A stretch of 64,000 nt of DNA from a virus, in the IMG/VR virus record IMGVR_UViG_3300028590_000009, positions 1 to 64,000 of that record, one strand, 5' to 3'. The number at the start of each line of letters is the position of its first letter. The stretch's first letter is position 1. Made by a program: the position numbers and the translations under genes. The notes beneath the pieces were generated by a model. The model searched no databases. It was given only the letters and a program-made list of their open reading frames with translations, and had not been told where the DNA came from. Below, one piece after another: positions 15,956 to 24,177 of the stretch.

Positions 15956-17010
15956 TGCCTGCACCACTTTTCAGAGAAGTCGACGTGATGGGCGGATCCC
16001 GGTCTAACCGCTGGGGCGCCCGCGTCGTGAACTTCCTTCTGCACACCGAGGAGGGCGGGAGTTCGGCACAGAACCTCGCCAACTACCTCAACAACAGCAA
16101 CAACGGTGTCAGCTACCACTACACGCTCCGCGACGGCATCCTCTGCGATGTGGTCGACACCGACTTCGCATCGTGGTCTGTGCTGGATGCGAACAGCCGC
16201 ACCATCAACCTGTGCTTCGCGGGCAGCCGCGCCAGCTTCTCGCGCGCACAGTGGCTCGAACGCGACCAGGATCTACGCATCGCTGCATGGCTGGCCGTGC
16301 AGGATGCCCGCAAATACGGCTTTGCGTCCGATGTGATCGCCCCGGATTACTACCGCGGCGAGGGCATCTCGGATCACAAGTACGTGACGAAGATCCTCGG
16401 GTTCGGCGACCACACGGACGTCGGCTGGAACTTCCCGTGGGATGTGTTCGAAGGCTATGTCGCCGAGTATGCGAGCGGTGTTGCCGCAGCCCCCGTGGTG
16501 AATCAGATCGACCTGGAGGCCGAGCGCGCCACGGGTTGGATCGGCGCCCGCAAGACCGTGGGGGAGAACGTCGCCCCCGACGGCGAGGGCCGCTGGGCCG
16601 AGTTCGAAAACGGCTACATCTACTGGCATACCCGCACGGACGCGCACGCGATCCCGACGAACATCTTCGAAGTCTGGGCCGATCTCGGCTGGGAGGCTGG
16701 CCCTCTCGGCTATCCGACCGGTGACCATTCGGTGCTCGACGGTATCGGAGACGTGCAGGGCTTCGAGGTCGGCGCCATCTATCGCCGCTACGACCAGCCC
16801 GGTTTCTGGGTGCATGGCGATATCCGTGAGCGTTGGAACCGCAGCGGGTTCGAGAACGGCCCCTACGGCTGGCCGACGAGCAACGAAGTCGAGTTCGATA
16901 CCGGCTCCTACCAGGACTTCGACAACGGCCGCATCTACTTCACCCCGAAGCGAACCCTCGGGTTACTGACCGGGGACGGCGCTGACACTCCTGTCGCTGA
17001 CGCCGCCTGA
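15955..17010 (+). CDS. lysA: Endolysin (LysA): N-acetylmuramoyl-L-alanine amidase with LGFP repeats
   Basis: A 351-residue enzyme predicted to cut the MurNAc-L-Ala amide bond of host peptidoglycan. Residues 15-170 form an amidase_2/PGRP-type zinc domain: H30 in VNFLLHTEEGG, H141 in ISDHKYVT and D155 in HTDVGWNFPW are the likely zinc ligands. Residues about 195-340 hold LGFP-type repeats (for example WEAGPLGYPTGDHSVLDG and ENGPYGWPTSNEVEF), wall-binding modules typical of proteins from mycolic-acid bacteria. No signal peptide is visible, so release depends on a holin. No second lysin (LysB) is seen in the window. Confidence 0.92.
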   Translation: MPAPLFREVDVMGGSRSNRWGARVVNFLLHTEEGGSSAQNLANYLNNSNNGVSYHYTLRDGILCDVVDTDFASWSVLDANSRTINLCFAGSRASFSRAQWLERDQDLRIAAWLAVQDARKYGFASDVIAPDYYRGEGISDHKYVTKILGFGDHTDVGWNFPWDVFEGYVAEYASGVAAAPVVNQIDLEAERATGWIGARKTVGENVAPDGEGRWAEFENGYIYWHTRTDAHAIPTNIFEVWADLGWEAGPLGYPTGDHSVLDGIGDVQGFEVGAIYRRYDQPGFWVHGDIRERWNRSGFENGPYGWPTSNEVEFDTGSYQDFDNGRIYFTPKRTLGLLTGDGADTPVADAA

Positions 17011-17047
17011 CCCCCCAATCTTCTACAACTGAACGAGGTATCTCCTC

Positions 17048-17389
17048 ATGGCTTCTTTCGAATCGTTGCGCGATGTCACTGCTGAGGTTCGCGGTCGCAT
17101 CTACGCCACTCTCATCCCCGCGCAGGTCGCCCTGGTCGCTTTCGGCCTGCTGAACGATCAAGCTGCGGCCCTGTGGATCGCCGCTGTCGGCGCCATCCTG
17201 GGCTTCGGTGTTGCCGCGGCGAACAGCACCGCCACGTGGCGCACTTGGCTGTATGGCCTGCTGGTTCCCGCGCAGGCGCTCACGATCTATTACGGGGTGT
17301 TCGCGGAGAATCAGGCGGCAACGCTGGCGTCTCTGGTTGCGACCGCTCTCGGCCTCGGTGTCGCCGCGGCGAAGACTCCTGTCCTGTGA
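17048..17389 (+). CDS. Holin candidate, four hydrophobic segments with internal duplication
   Basis: A 113-residue protein directly after the endolysin. Four hydrophobic stretches (about 20-37, 42-62, 69-86 and 91-108) are arranged as two similar halves: IPAQVALVAFGLLNDQAA then VPAQALTIYYGVFAENQAA, each followed by a Gly/Ala-rich segment. Size, position and topology fit a holin that permeabilises the membrane at lysis. Its stop overlaps the next start (GTGA). Confidence 0.75.
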   Translation: MASFESLRDVTAEVRGRIYATLIPAQVALVAFGLLNDQAAALWIAAVGAILGFGVAAANSTATWRTWLYGLLVPAQALTIYYGVFAENQAATLASLVATALGLGVAAAKTPVL

Positions 17390-17850
17390 CGTTCGGGCTT
17401 GACCGCCCGCACCCCACGCTTTCGTCGCTTGTTCGGCTTCGGGTCAGGTTGATCTGGCCCGAGGTTGTCGCCATCCAATTCTGTGTCCTGATCGCGGCCT
17501 TAGCACGCGGCCTGGACTATCTGCTGCCGCCGCACGCCGATGCCCGCACTTTGAGCGTCATCGAGCAGGTGATGCCGGTTTGGTGGTGGGGGATCCTGTT
17601 CATCCTGGGCGCGGTTTTGGGGTTGGCGGGTTTGGTGGTCGACCGCTATCCGGTTTCGTTCGCCGGCCACGCGGTCCTTGTCGCTGTCTATGCGGGGTTC
17701 ACGGTGGGCGCGATGTGCGATGTGGCGACTCGTTCGCCGATCGAGGGGTGGCGTACGCCTGCGGATTGGCTGCTGGTGTTCGTGGTGGTGCATTGGGGGT
17801 TCGCTGACGCTGCTATTGATGTGTGGAGGGAGCGGCGACAACGTGAATGA
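17386..17850 (+). CDS. Membrane protein of the lysis cassette
   Basis: A 154-residue protein starting at a GTG overlapping the holin stop. About four hydrophobic segments (VVAIQFCVLIAALA, VWWWGILFILGAVLGLAGLVV, FAGHAVLVAVYAGFTVGAM, WLLVFVVVHWGF). Actinophages often have several small membrane proteins beside lysA; this may be a second holin or antiholin. The next gene overlaps its last codons. Confidence 0.8.
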   Translation: MTFGLDRPHPTLSSLVRLRVRLIWPEVVAIQFCVLIAALARGLDYLLPPHADARTLSVIEQVMPVWWWGILFILGAVLGLAGLVVDRYPVSFAGHAVLVAVYAGFTVGAMCDVATRSPIEGWRTPADWLLVFVVVHWGFADAAIDVWRERRQRE

Positions 17851-18241
17851 AATTGCACAGTTTGCCCCGGAGTGGCTTGTTCTGATTGTTGTTGTTGCTT
17901 TCGCTCTCAAATATGTGGGCCAGCTTCTTTCTGAGGCTTCGGAGTCGTGGGCGAAGATCCTTGGCCCGCTTGGTCGGCGTTGGCGTGCGAATGGTTTGAA
18001 GCGTCAGCAGGAGCGTGTTGAGGCGCGTGAGATTCGCGCCGCCGATTTCGCTGATGTGAAGGGCCAGCTCGAATATATCGCTGATCAGTTGGAGCAGTGT
18101 CGGGCCGCTTCTGAGCAGCGTGACGCGTTTATCGCTTATGACGCGCGCTGGCATCGTGACTTGAATTTGCAGGCGATCGAGGCCGGGTGCGAGGTTCCCA
18201 CCTATTTGACTTTCCGTCAATGGTTGGCGCAGTCGAACTAG
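17843..18241 (+). CDS. Membrane-anchored coiled-coil protein of the lysis cassette
   Basis: A 132-residue protein starting at a GTG with GGAG upstream. One N-terminal membrane helix (WLVLIVVVAFALKYVG), then a charged helical stretch (residues 45-100) and a conserved-looking end (RDLNLQAIEAGCEVPTYLTF). The layout resembles a spanin-like or antiholin partner, but no lipobox is present. Function unproven. Confidence 0.78.
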   Translation: MNEIAQFAPEWLVLIVVVAFALKYVGQLLSEASESWAKILGPLGRRWRANGLKRQQERVEAREIRAADFADVKGQLEYIADQLEQCRAASEQRDAFIAYDARWHRDLNLQAIEAGCEVPTYLTFRQWLAQSN

Positions 18242-18288
18242 CCTCCCATTTTTTGAAGAAAACTTAACGCTGATATCGGGGGTGACTA

Positions 18289-18945
18289 TTGACTGCCCCT
18301 AATCAGCCGAATCCTGATGGTTCTATTGAACTGGGCGGTTTCCGCGCGTTGCAGGAGGCGACTGCCGAGGATGTGCAAACGTCGTTGACGGCGGGCGCAC
18401 GGGTCTCGTATGAGACGGCGCACAGCACGCATGGCACGGAGGTTCGGACTCCGATCCAGGGTGCGTATACGGCTGCTCTTGCTGCTCAGGGCGCTGCGGA
18501 TGCTGTCGTGGACATTGCTGAGGCTGCGGCGAATGATGCGGCGGCGGCTGAGTCTACGGCGGCATCGGCGAGCGCGCGGGCGAGCTATTGGGAAGCCGAA
18601 TTCGTTGTCGCGTCGGCGGCTGTAGTCCTCGGCGTGAATGAACTTCTCATCGGCCTGTGTCAAAACGTGCCAGGTGGGCTCACGCGAACTATCACCGATA
18701 TGCACGTCGCCTTATTGTCGCAGCCGAACGGTATGGCTTTCGAGCTGAAGAAATTCAATGCGACAGGCACTTCGTCGTCGGTTCTCGACACGTACACACT
18801 TGCCGCGAATGTGACGCGAGCGAATTGGCCTGACCTCGGTTTCGATATGTCTTCCCGTGAGCGCGTGTTTATCAACGTTACTTCGGTGACCGGTTCCACG
18901 GCTCCGTTGGCCTTTCAGATTCTCTTGTTTGGAGTGATGGAATGA
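18289..18945 (+). CDS. Minor tail protein with N-terminal tail-anchoring motif
   Basis: A 218-residue protein starting at a TTG with GGGGG six bases upstream. The opening NPDGSIELGGFRALQEATAE is the type of N-terminus found on actinophage tail-fibre proteins that dock to the baseplate. It is followed by a long Ala-rich helix (residues 55-105) and a beta-rich C-terminal domain (120-218) that could be the exposed head. No enzymatic motif is seen. Confidence 0.75.
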   Translation: MTAPNQPNPDGSIELGGFRALQEATAEDVQTSLTAGARVSYETAHSTHGTEVRTPIQGAYTAALAAQGAADAVVDIAEAAANDAAAAESTAASASARASYWEAEFVVASAAVVLGVNELLIGLCQNVPGGLTRTITDMHVALLSQPNGMAFELKKFNATGTSSSVLDTYTLAANVTRANWPDLGFDMSSRERVFINVTSVTGSTAPLAFQILLFGVME

Positions 18946-19280
18946 AGCACTTCGAGACGCGTTACGGCGGCGGGGTCGGGCAAGAGCAAGTCGGCATCGA
19001 TCCTCGCCTCGAAGCGTTCTGGTTGGCGCTGTTCGATTCCGAACCTGACGATCTTGTGTTCGACCTGGATACCGCCGAGCGCGCTATTCCGAAGATCGAC
19101 GCTGCGATCAACCGTTTGAACCATGACCCAGACTCTTTGAGGCCATTGCTGCCCGAAGGCGTCAAGGGCGGCCTGATCCGTCGGCGCCAAGTTCTGGAGC
19201 AGATGCGGGCAACTCTCGCCGATCATCCTGACGCCTCTATCAGCGGCCCTCTGGAGCGCGATGTTCCTGCTGCGCCGTAA
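18942..19280 (+). CDS. Tail-region protein, function unknown
   Basis: A 112-residue protein overlapping the previous stop (ATGA) and extending 20 bases into the next gene. Mostly helical, with FETRYGGGVGQEQVGIDPRL at the start. Probably a small tail-tip component, judged by position only. Confidence 0.75.
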   Translation: MKHFETRYGGGVGQEQVGIDPRLEAFWLALFDSEPDDLVFDLDTAERAIPKIDAAINRLNHDPDSLRPLLPEGVKGGLIRRRQVLEQMRATLADHPDASISGPLERDVPAAP

Positions 19281-20493
19281 CCTGCCGTACGCCTGGGCGG
19301 GATTCCGCGACGATTTCAACACCTACCCGGTCGGCCCGGTCCAACGCCCGTGGGTCCATCTAGGCGACGGCTCACCAGCCGATATCAATTCATCCGGCGA
19401 AATGCGCTTGACCAACAACTTCCTCACCGCGAATGGCGGCGGGGAGTCCTACGAGTTCCAGCCTTTCACCCCGAATTTCGGCCTCGAATACGAGGTGTGG
19501 TATCCAGTTTCGGGCGTGGCTTCACAGTCGTTCGGCATGTTCTTCACCGACTCGTGGGCGACTATCGGTGCGGCGTTCATCAACTGCACTGGCGTCCGTT
19601 TGATCCACTCCGCGATCAGCGATGAAGTGGCCGTGCACGAATTCGCCAACATGTGGACCTCGGCTGGTGTACGCGCGTCCTATCCATCACCGGTCACATT
19701 CAACGGAACCGCATTGCATGTGAGGGTCTGGATCGAGGGTGACATATGGATGCGCATCTGGTTGAACGACATATATCTCGGTAGCTGCATGATCAGCCCG
19801 GGTTACAAACTCGGCCCGGGTCGACGCTGCCCTCGGTTCGTGAATCCGTCCCTTTGCGATGCGTGGGTGCGGTGGGTCGACAACTATGACCGCCCGCCGT
19901 CTGTGCCGCCGATCAATGTGTGGTCCTCGATCCTTTATGACGACTTCAATCGCGCGAATGGCGCGGTCGGTTCGCCGTGGACTCAATTGGGCGCGAACGC
20001 AGGCATCGTCAGCAACTCGTGGTCGACAACACTCACCACCGACGGCTCTCGCGGCCTGCTCTGGGATACGAGCCTGACCGGGGGGAAAGTCCGTGTCGAA
20101 GCAACAGTCGGCGGCAATATCGGACCCGCCACCAACTCTGCATCGAGCCTGATCGTCTGCTCTAACGGCGCGGGAACCCAAGGCTTGTGCGCCAATATTT
20201 TTTCGGGTGCCGTCTACCTTTCCCGATTCTCTACCGCTATCAGTGGAACGCCGACAATGACCGACTTTCAGGCATTGACGAGCGGCGTATCTATTGCCTC
20301 TGGGGACAAGCTCGCATTCTGTGTCTACAACGGCATCATCTACCTCGAAAAAAACGGGGCACCGATCGTTTATTCGGGCAACGCTCACGGCACGGTTCCC
20401 GCCTCCAACACTTACGCCGGTCTCCGCGTCGGCCGTACCAGCGGCACGAATTCCAACAGCTGGAATGACGTGCGCATCTACTCAGGCATCTGA
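19261..20493 (+). CDS. Minor tail protein with two lectin-like (jelly-roll) domains
   Basis: A 410-residue protein made of two related halves. Half 1 opens DDFNTYPVGPVQRPW near residue 17; half 2 opens DDFNRANGAVGSPWTQLG near residue 226. Each continues with strands ending in a short WVDN or RVGR motif, the pattern of concanavalin-A-like jelly-rolls in actinophage tails. These domains probably bind cell-wall sugars during adsorption. The start ATG 19261 lies inside the preceding gene. Confidence 0.82.
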   Translation: MFLLRRNLPYAWAGFRDDFNTYPVGPVQRPWVHLGDGSPADINSSGEMRLTNNFLTANGGGESYEFQPFTPNFGLEYEVWYPVSGVASQSFGMFFTDSWATIGAAFINCTGVRLIHSAISDEVAVHEFANMWTSAGVRASYPSPVTFNGTALHVRVWIEGDIWMRIWLNDIYLGSCMISPGYKLGPGRRCPRFVNPSLCDAWVRWVDNYDRPPSVPPINVWSSILYDDFNRANGAVGSPWTQLGANAGIVSNSWSTTLTTDGSRGLLWDTSLTGGKVRVEATVGGNIGPATNSASSLIVCSNGAGTQGLCANIFSGAVYLSRFSTAISGTPTMTDFQALTSGVSIASGDKLAFCVYNGIIYLEKNGAPIVYSGNAHGTVPASNTYAGLRVGRTSGTNSNSWNDVRIYSGI

Positions 20494-20512
20494 CGCCTGC
20501 CAGGGGGTTCCT

Positions 20513-20821
20513 ATGACGATCGGATTCGAACCGATCACAGAAACTCTTGTCCTGGTCGACGGACAGGATTTCGTTCACGACATTTTCCCGCCTGCGGGTG
20601 AGGAAATCCCGGCCGCGACAACCGCCGACCTCAAATTCTATGACCCTTCCGGTGATGTTTCAGCCACGTGGTCGGCGTCGGTTTCGTCTGCGGCTATCGC
20701 ATGGAATGTGTCTTCGGCATTGGCCGACACTATCGCAATCCCCTCCAGCTTCCGCATTTACGTCCATTACTCGGATGGCGCGGATTTCTGCTGGTTTCAG
20801 GGCCAGGTCACTCGGCCTTAA
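20513..20821 (+). CDS. LtfC-like beta-sandwich tail protein
   Basis: A 102-residue protein. The pattern ITETLVLVDGQDFVHDI, then TTADLKFYDPSGD and FRIYVHYSDGADFCWFQG, matches the LtfC/p132/Gp6 beta-sandwich family, which links fibres to the tail tip in actinophages. GGGGG ahead of the ATG serves as the ribosome site. Confidence 0.75.
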   Translation: MTIGFEPITETLVLVDGQDFVHDIFPPAGEEIPAATTADLKFYDPSGDVSATWSASVSSAAIAWNVSSALADTIAIPSSFRIYVHYSDGADFCWFQGQVTRP

Positions 20822-20833
20822 GGAGCACAAACA

Positions 20834-21187
20834 ATGGCAATTGCAACTGATGCAACCAGGCAGGTTTTGGCGGACGCCTACAAGGGCCTGAATGGCGGCT
20901 CGACGATTTATGTCAGCCTGCATACGGCGGATCCGGGCACTACCGGTACCAGCGAGGCGACTGGCGGTTCGTACGCACGCGTTCAGGGCACTTGGACGTC
21001 GGGCACCACGGGCACGCTGTCCATGGCTGAACTGACCTTCAACGCCGCGGCTGGCACCTACACCCACGTCGGCCTGTGGTCGTCTTCGTCTTCGGGCACG
21101 TTCCGTGACAAGTGCGCTCTGTCCCCGAACATCACGTTGAGTGCCACTGGCACGATCAAGGTGACCCCCAGCTTCACCCAGAGCTGA
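20834..21187 (+). CDS. Tail fibre-type protein, beta-rich
   Basis: A 117-residue, Gly/Ser/Thr-rich protein (LNGGSTIYVSLHTADPGTTG near the N-terminus) closely following the LtfC-like gene. Homologous short tail-fibre proteins usually sit here in actinophages. Probably an exposed tail-tip structural protein. Confidence 0.75.
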   Translation: MAIATDATRQVLADAYKGLNGGSTIYVSLHTADPGTTGTSEATGGSYARVQGTWTSGTTGTLSMAELTFNAAAGTYTHVGLWSSSSSGTFRDKCALSPNITLSATGTIKVTPSFTQS

Positions 21188-21189
21188 TC

Positions 21190-22713
21190 ATGGTCGCGCT
21201 CCCACAGCGGCAGTCCACGACTGCATCGCGTCCGGCGCGCACCACGGTCACGATCCCGCGACGGTTCCTGTACTCCCCGCCTCCGGTCGCTCACTGGTCC
21301 GGTGTGGGCACTCTCGCCGCGACAGCTGTGCCGCGAGCGCTCGCCCTGTTCACTGGTTCGGGTTCGGTTTCGGCTGCGGGTGGTGGCGTCGCTACTGCTG
21401 GCTTCACAGGCTCGGGTGAACTGTTCGCGTTCGTCGGCGATCCGCAAACGGGCGCGGCGTTCACGGGCGAGGGTGTGTTGTCGGCGACTGCGAAAGCGGT
21501 TGCTACAGCGGCATTCACTGGCTCAGGTAGCGCGTCTGCCTCCTCTGCGGGTGTCGGTTCCGCTGGGTTCTCCAGCGTCGGCACCGTTTCCGCGAGTGGT
21601 GCGGGTGCGGCTACGGCCGGGTTCACTGCTTCGGGTCTCGTTGCCGCGACTGGAGCGCCATCGGTCAGTGCAGCGTTCACCGGTAGCGGCACGCTGACAG
21701 CTTCGGGCGTCCAAGCCGCTACGGCGGCATTCACAAGCTCTGGGGCATTGTCGGCTACGGCTGTCGGTGTCGCTACGGCCGGATTCACGTCCAGCGGTAC
21801 AGCATCGGCCACGGGTTCACCGCAAGCCAATGCAGGCTTCACGGGCGCTGGCACGTTGGCTGCGTTCACGAACTCGACTTCGGCCCCGTTCACGAACAAC
21901 GGCAACCTTGCCGCGGTTGGTGCAGGCGGCGCGACGGGTCCGTTCACGAACTCGGGTGTCCTCGCTGCGGTCGGTTCGCCTCGCGTGACTCCAGGCTTCA
22001 CGAGCACGGGCACGCTATCGGCTACAGCGGTCGCTATCGCCAACGCACCGTTCACGAGTGCAGGCACCCTCGCCGCTCCTGGTTCACCCCAAGCGGCTGC
22101 GGGATTCACCAACAACGGCAACCTCGCTGCTGCTGGTTCTCCTCGCGGTTTGGCCGGGTTCACGAACACGGGCGATCTGGCGGCTTCGGGCGCGGGTCGT
22201 GGCACGGCAGCGTTCACCGGTTCGGCAACGGTCTCCGCGACTGGTGCTGGCGCAGGCAACGCGGCGTTCACGGGTTCGGGTTCGCTCAGCGCGTCGGGCA
22301 GTTCGACGTCGTTGTCTGCGATGGGCATGGACAAGTCCGGGACGATGGCTATCGCGTCCGATCAGACGGCCACGGTTACGGGTTGGACAGCACGGTCGGG
22401 CTACAGCGCGACGGTCATCACCAGCAATGCGTTGATGCCCGATGGTGGCGGTTCGGTCACGGTGCAGTGCAAGCTCACCTTGTCCTCGGCGTGGTTCTCC
22501 GGCACGGCGCTTGTTGTTCGTGTGATGAAGAACGGCTCCCAGATCGCGTCGAGCACGATCCCGTTCAACTCGGCGAGTGTGACGTTCAGTCCGATCTCGG
22601 CGACGCTCACGAACGGCGATGCACTCACTGTGCAGTTCACGAGCCCGTTCGGTGCTTCGGGAACGATCAACGCTGGCAGCACGTCCACTTATCTCTACTA
22701 CGACCTGGTCTGA
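21190..22713 (+). CDS. Tail fibre with nineteen 18-residue repeats
   Basis: A 507-residue protein. Residues about 36-375 are nineteen tandem units of consensus GFTGSGTLSATGxxxATA, predicted to form a regular beta structure (rod or solenoid). The C-terminal 125 residues are unlike the repeats (KSGTMAIASDQTATVTGW and a YLYYDL end) and may be the receptor-binding tip. It is the last gene of the late operon and is followed by a terminator. The upstream ATG-less frame from 21112 is not used; ATG 21190 is two bases after the preceding stop. Confidence 0.85.
   Translation: MVALPQRQSTTASRPARTTVTIPRRFLYSPPPVAHWSGVGTLAATAVPRALALFTGSGSVSAAGGGVATAGFTGSGELFAFVGDPQTGAAFTGEGVLSATAKAVATAAFTGSGSASASSAGVGSAGFSSVGTVSASGAGAATAGFTASGLVAATGAPSVSAAFTGSGTLTASGVQAATAAFTSSGALSATAVGVATAGFTSSGTASATGSPQANAGFTGAGTLAAFTNSTSAPFTNNGNLAAVGAGGATGPFTNSGVLAAVGSPRVTPGFTSTGTLSATAVAIANAPFTSAGTLAAPGSPQAAAGFTNNGNLAAAGSPRGLAGFTNTGDLAASGAGRGTAAFTGSATVSATGAGAGNAAFTGSGSLSASGSSTSLSAMGMDKSGTMAIASDQTATVTGWTARSGYSATVITSNALMPDGGGSVTVQCKLTLSSAWFSGTALVVRVMKNGSQIASSTIPFNSASVTFSPISATLTNGDALTVQFTSPFGASGTINAGSTSTYLYYDLV
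21295..22314 (+). repeat. Nineteen tandem ~54-bp coding repeats
   Basis: Units of 18 codons (one of 17), mostly starting with TTCACG or TTCACT and reading FT(G/S/N)xG. Repeats are diverged, but several neighbours share 12-20 identical bases, so copy number could change by recombination. Confidence 0.85.
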
Positions 22714-22726
22714 CCAGGCAGGCATC

Positions 22727-22758
22727 TCGGCCCCTCGACCTTCGGGTTGGGGGGCCGA
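22727..22758 (+). terminator. Late operon terminator with TTCG loop
   Basis: A 14-bp stem (with two G-T pairs), a TTCG tetraloop at 22741-22744, then TTTCGTCG. It ends the structural gene block. Confidence 0.85.
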
Positions 22759-22779
22759 TTTCGTCGTCTCTAGGCGCGG

Positions 22780-22890
22780 ACAGGAAGGGCGTTCCGACGG
22801 CGTTCGAACGCTCGCGGGGAAGGGGTAAGGGAAGGGGTTATCTCTCGTTACGTCGTACTTACGTTTTCTTAGATGACGCGCGCGCGAGTG
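22780..22890 (+). repeat. ~110-bp element, intergenic copy (second copy inside replication gene)
   Basis: The segment centred on GCGGGGAAGGGG, AAGGGGTTATCTC and GATGACGCGCGCGAG is closely similar to 43372-43491, within the replisome-organiser-like gene. Here it carries a stop in the frame used at the other site, so it is not coding. It may be a gene remnant or a functional DNA site such as an origin. Confidence 0.7.
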
Positions 22891-22905
22891 CGCGAGTGTA
22901 CATCC

Positions 22906-22932
22906 TGAACCAGAGTGTGTGATGTAAACTGA
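22906..22932 (+). promoter_or_regulatory. 27-bp element upstream of 22937 gene
   Basis: TGAACC, then GAGTG, then ATGTAAACTGA. TAAACT at 22925-22930 would serve as a -10 box. The gene starts five bases after the element, so the transcript may be leaderless or start within it. Confidence 0.6.
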
Positions 22933-22936
22933 TGGA

Positions 22937-23596
22937 ATGACGACGAGCCTTCGCACTCCATCTCGTTACAGCGCCTACGAGCGACTTCGGATTGACGAGC
23001 CGATCGTGCGTGGCATCGAACAGCACCTGTACATCGTCGAACTCGTCGGCGTTGGAGTGAAAGTCGGAATCACCATCAATCCGAAAGCGCGGATTGCGAC
23101 GCATCGTAGGGATGCGGCGGCGTACAAGCGCGAGGTTGGTCGACTGTATATTTCGATCCCCCATATCGAGGCGAGGGAGAATGAGCGCCGCTTGATCGCG
23201 TTGGGGGATGGTCGACGCGAGTACATGGATGTCGACTATGAACGGGCGCTGGACCTCGCGGGCCAGCTGCCGCGCACTCGCGCGACTCGTCAGCAGTCCG
23301 AATTGCTGAAGCCTGTCGAGCAGCCTGAATCGCAGTGGGAGTATTCGATCGAGGCTGCGGCGCAAGAGTTGCAGGGGGTGGGTTACATGACTGGCAGGAA
23401 GCGTTTGACGAAGCTCATGTGGTCTCTGGGCTGGCTGCGGCGGGCGCGGCAGGGAGGCGTTCGACCGACTCGGGATGCGATCCGGGATGGGTTTCTGATC
23501 TATGCGCCTGCGGATGATTCGAGCCCGTTTGAGGTTTGGGTGACAGAGTCCGGGTTGGCTCATTTGGCGGCGCTGTTCGAGCGAGCGGCGGCGTAG
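22937..23596 (+). CDS. GIY-YIG-like (T5orf172-type) protein with antirepressor C-terminal domain
   Basis: A 219-residue protein. Residues about 30-105 resemble the T5orf172/GIY-YIG core (LYIVELVG, VKVGITINP, then an R and E further on). Residues about 135-219 resemble the KilA-C/ANT domain of phage antirepressors (MTGRKRLTKLMWSLGWLRR and FEVWVTESGLAHL). The pairing suggests a DNA-binding regulator of the lytic/lysogenic choice or of early genes. No ribosome site is visible before ATG 22937. Confidence 0.75.
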   Translation: MTTSLRTPSRYSAYERLRIDEPIVRGIEQHLYIVELVGVGVKVGITINPKARIATHRRDAAAYKREVGRLYISIPHIEARENERRLIALGDGRREYMDVDYERALDLAGQLPRTRATRQQSELLKPVEQPESQWEYSIEAAAQELQGVGYMTGRKRLTKLMWSLGWLRRARQGGVRPTRDAIRDGFLIYAPADDSSPFEVWVTESGLAHLAALFERAAA

Positions 23597-23622
23597 TCGT
23601 GCCGTTGATTGTGTTTGAATCC

Positions 23623-23649
23623 TGAACTTGAGTGCATGCGATAGACTGA
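23623..23649 (+). promoter_or_regulatory. 27-bp element upstream of 23654 operon
   Basis: TGAACTTGAGTG, then CGATAGACTGA. The TAGACT at 23642-23647 fits a -10 box. It matches the other copies base for base at most positions. Confidence 0.65.
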
Positions 23650-23653
23650 ATGC

Positions 23654-23818
23654 ATGAAGAATCCCGATCGTATGTCGTCGAGTTGGGCGCGGGCCATCTT
23701 GAGCGGGTTGCAGCGTCTCCCGCACGTCTATCAGGGCACGGTGCCTGCTGATGTGGTGCAGGCGCGGCGTGTGAAGGGTCGTGCGGCCCGCAAGGCGCGA
23801 CGGGAGCAGCGGCGGTGA
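23654..23818 (+). CDS. Small basic protein, function unknown
   Basis: 54 residues, rich in Arg/Lys, ending ARKARREQRR. It starts four bases after the 27-bp element and overlaps the next gene by four bases, so it is the first gene of the operon. An overlapping ATG at 23650 opens a different frame and is not favoured. Confidence 0.6.
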   Translation: MKNPDRMSSSWARAILSGLQRLPHVYQGTVPADVVQARRVKGRAARKARREQRR

Positions 23819-24177
23819 GCGACTACATCCGCTTCATCGAAACCTGCGATCACGAGGGCGAGCGTTGGGCGTTCTGGCTCCAACGCGACGGCAACGAAGC
23901 AGCCCTCAACGAACTCGTCGAGATCATCAGTGCCGCCGAGGATGCGGCGACCGTAGCCGAGGGCTACTGGGAGCCTGCATATCAACTTCTCGGCGATATC
24001 GAACCCGAGGCAGTTGTCGACAAGCTGGTCGAGTACGCCGAGTCCGGTTACATGGATGACGTCAACAAGGTTGACGGGCGACTCGATGTGACCGGGTTGC
24101 GTAATCGGGACTGGGAGTCCGTCTTCGACCTGCTCTACAAGGGCGGCATCAAAGCGTTCTTCGAGGTGGCGGAATGA
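23815..24177 (+). CDS. Hypothetical acidic protein
   Basis: 120 residues, starting at GTG overlapping the previous stop. Acidic and helical (LNELVEIISAAEDAATVAEG) with a C-terminal LLYKGGIKAFFEVAE. No recognised domain. Confidence 0.78.
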   Translation: MSDYIRFIETCDHEGERWAFWLQRDGNEAALNELVEIISAAEDAATVAEGYWEPAYQLLGDIEPEAVVDKLVEYAESGYMDDVNKVDGRLDVTGLRNRDWESVFDLLYKGGIKAFFEVAE

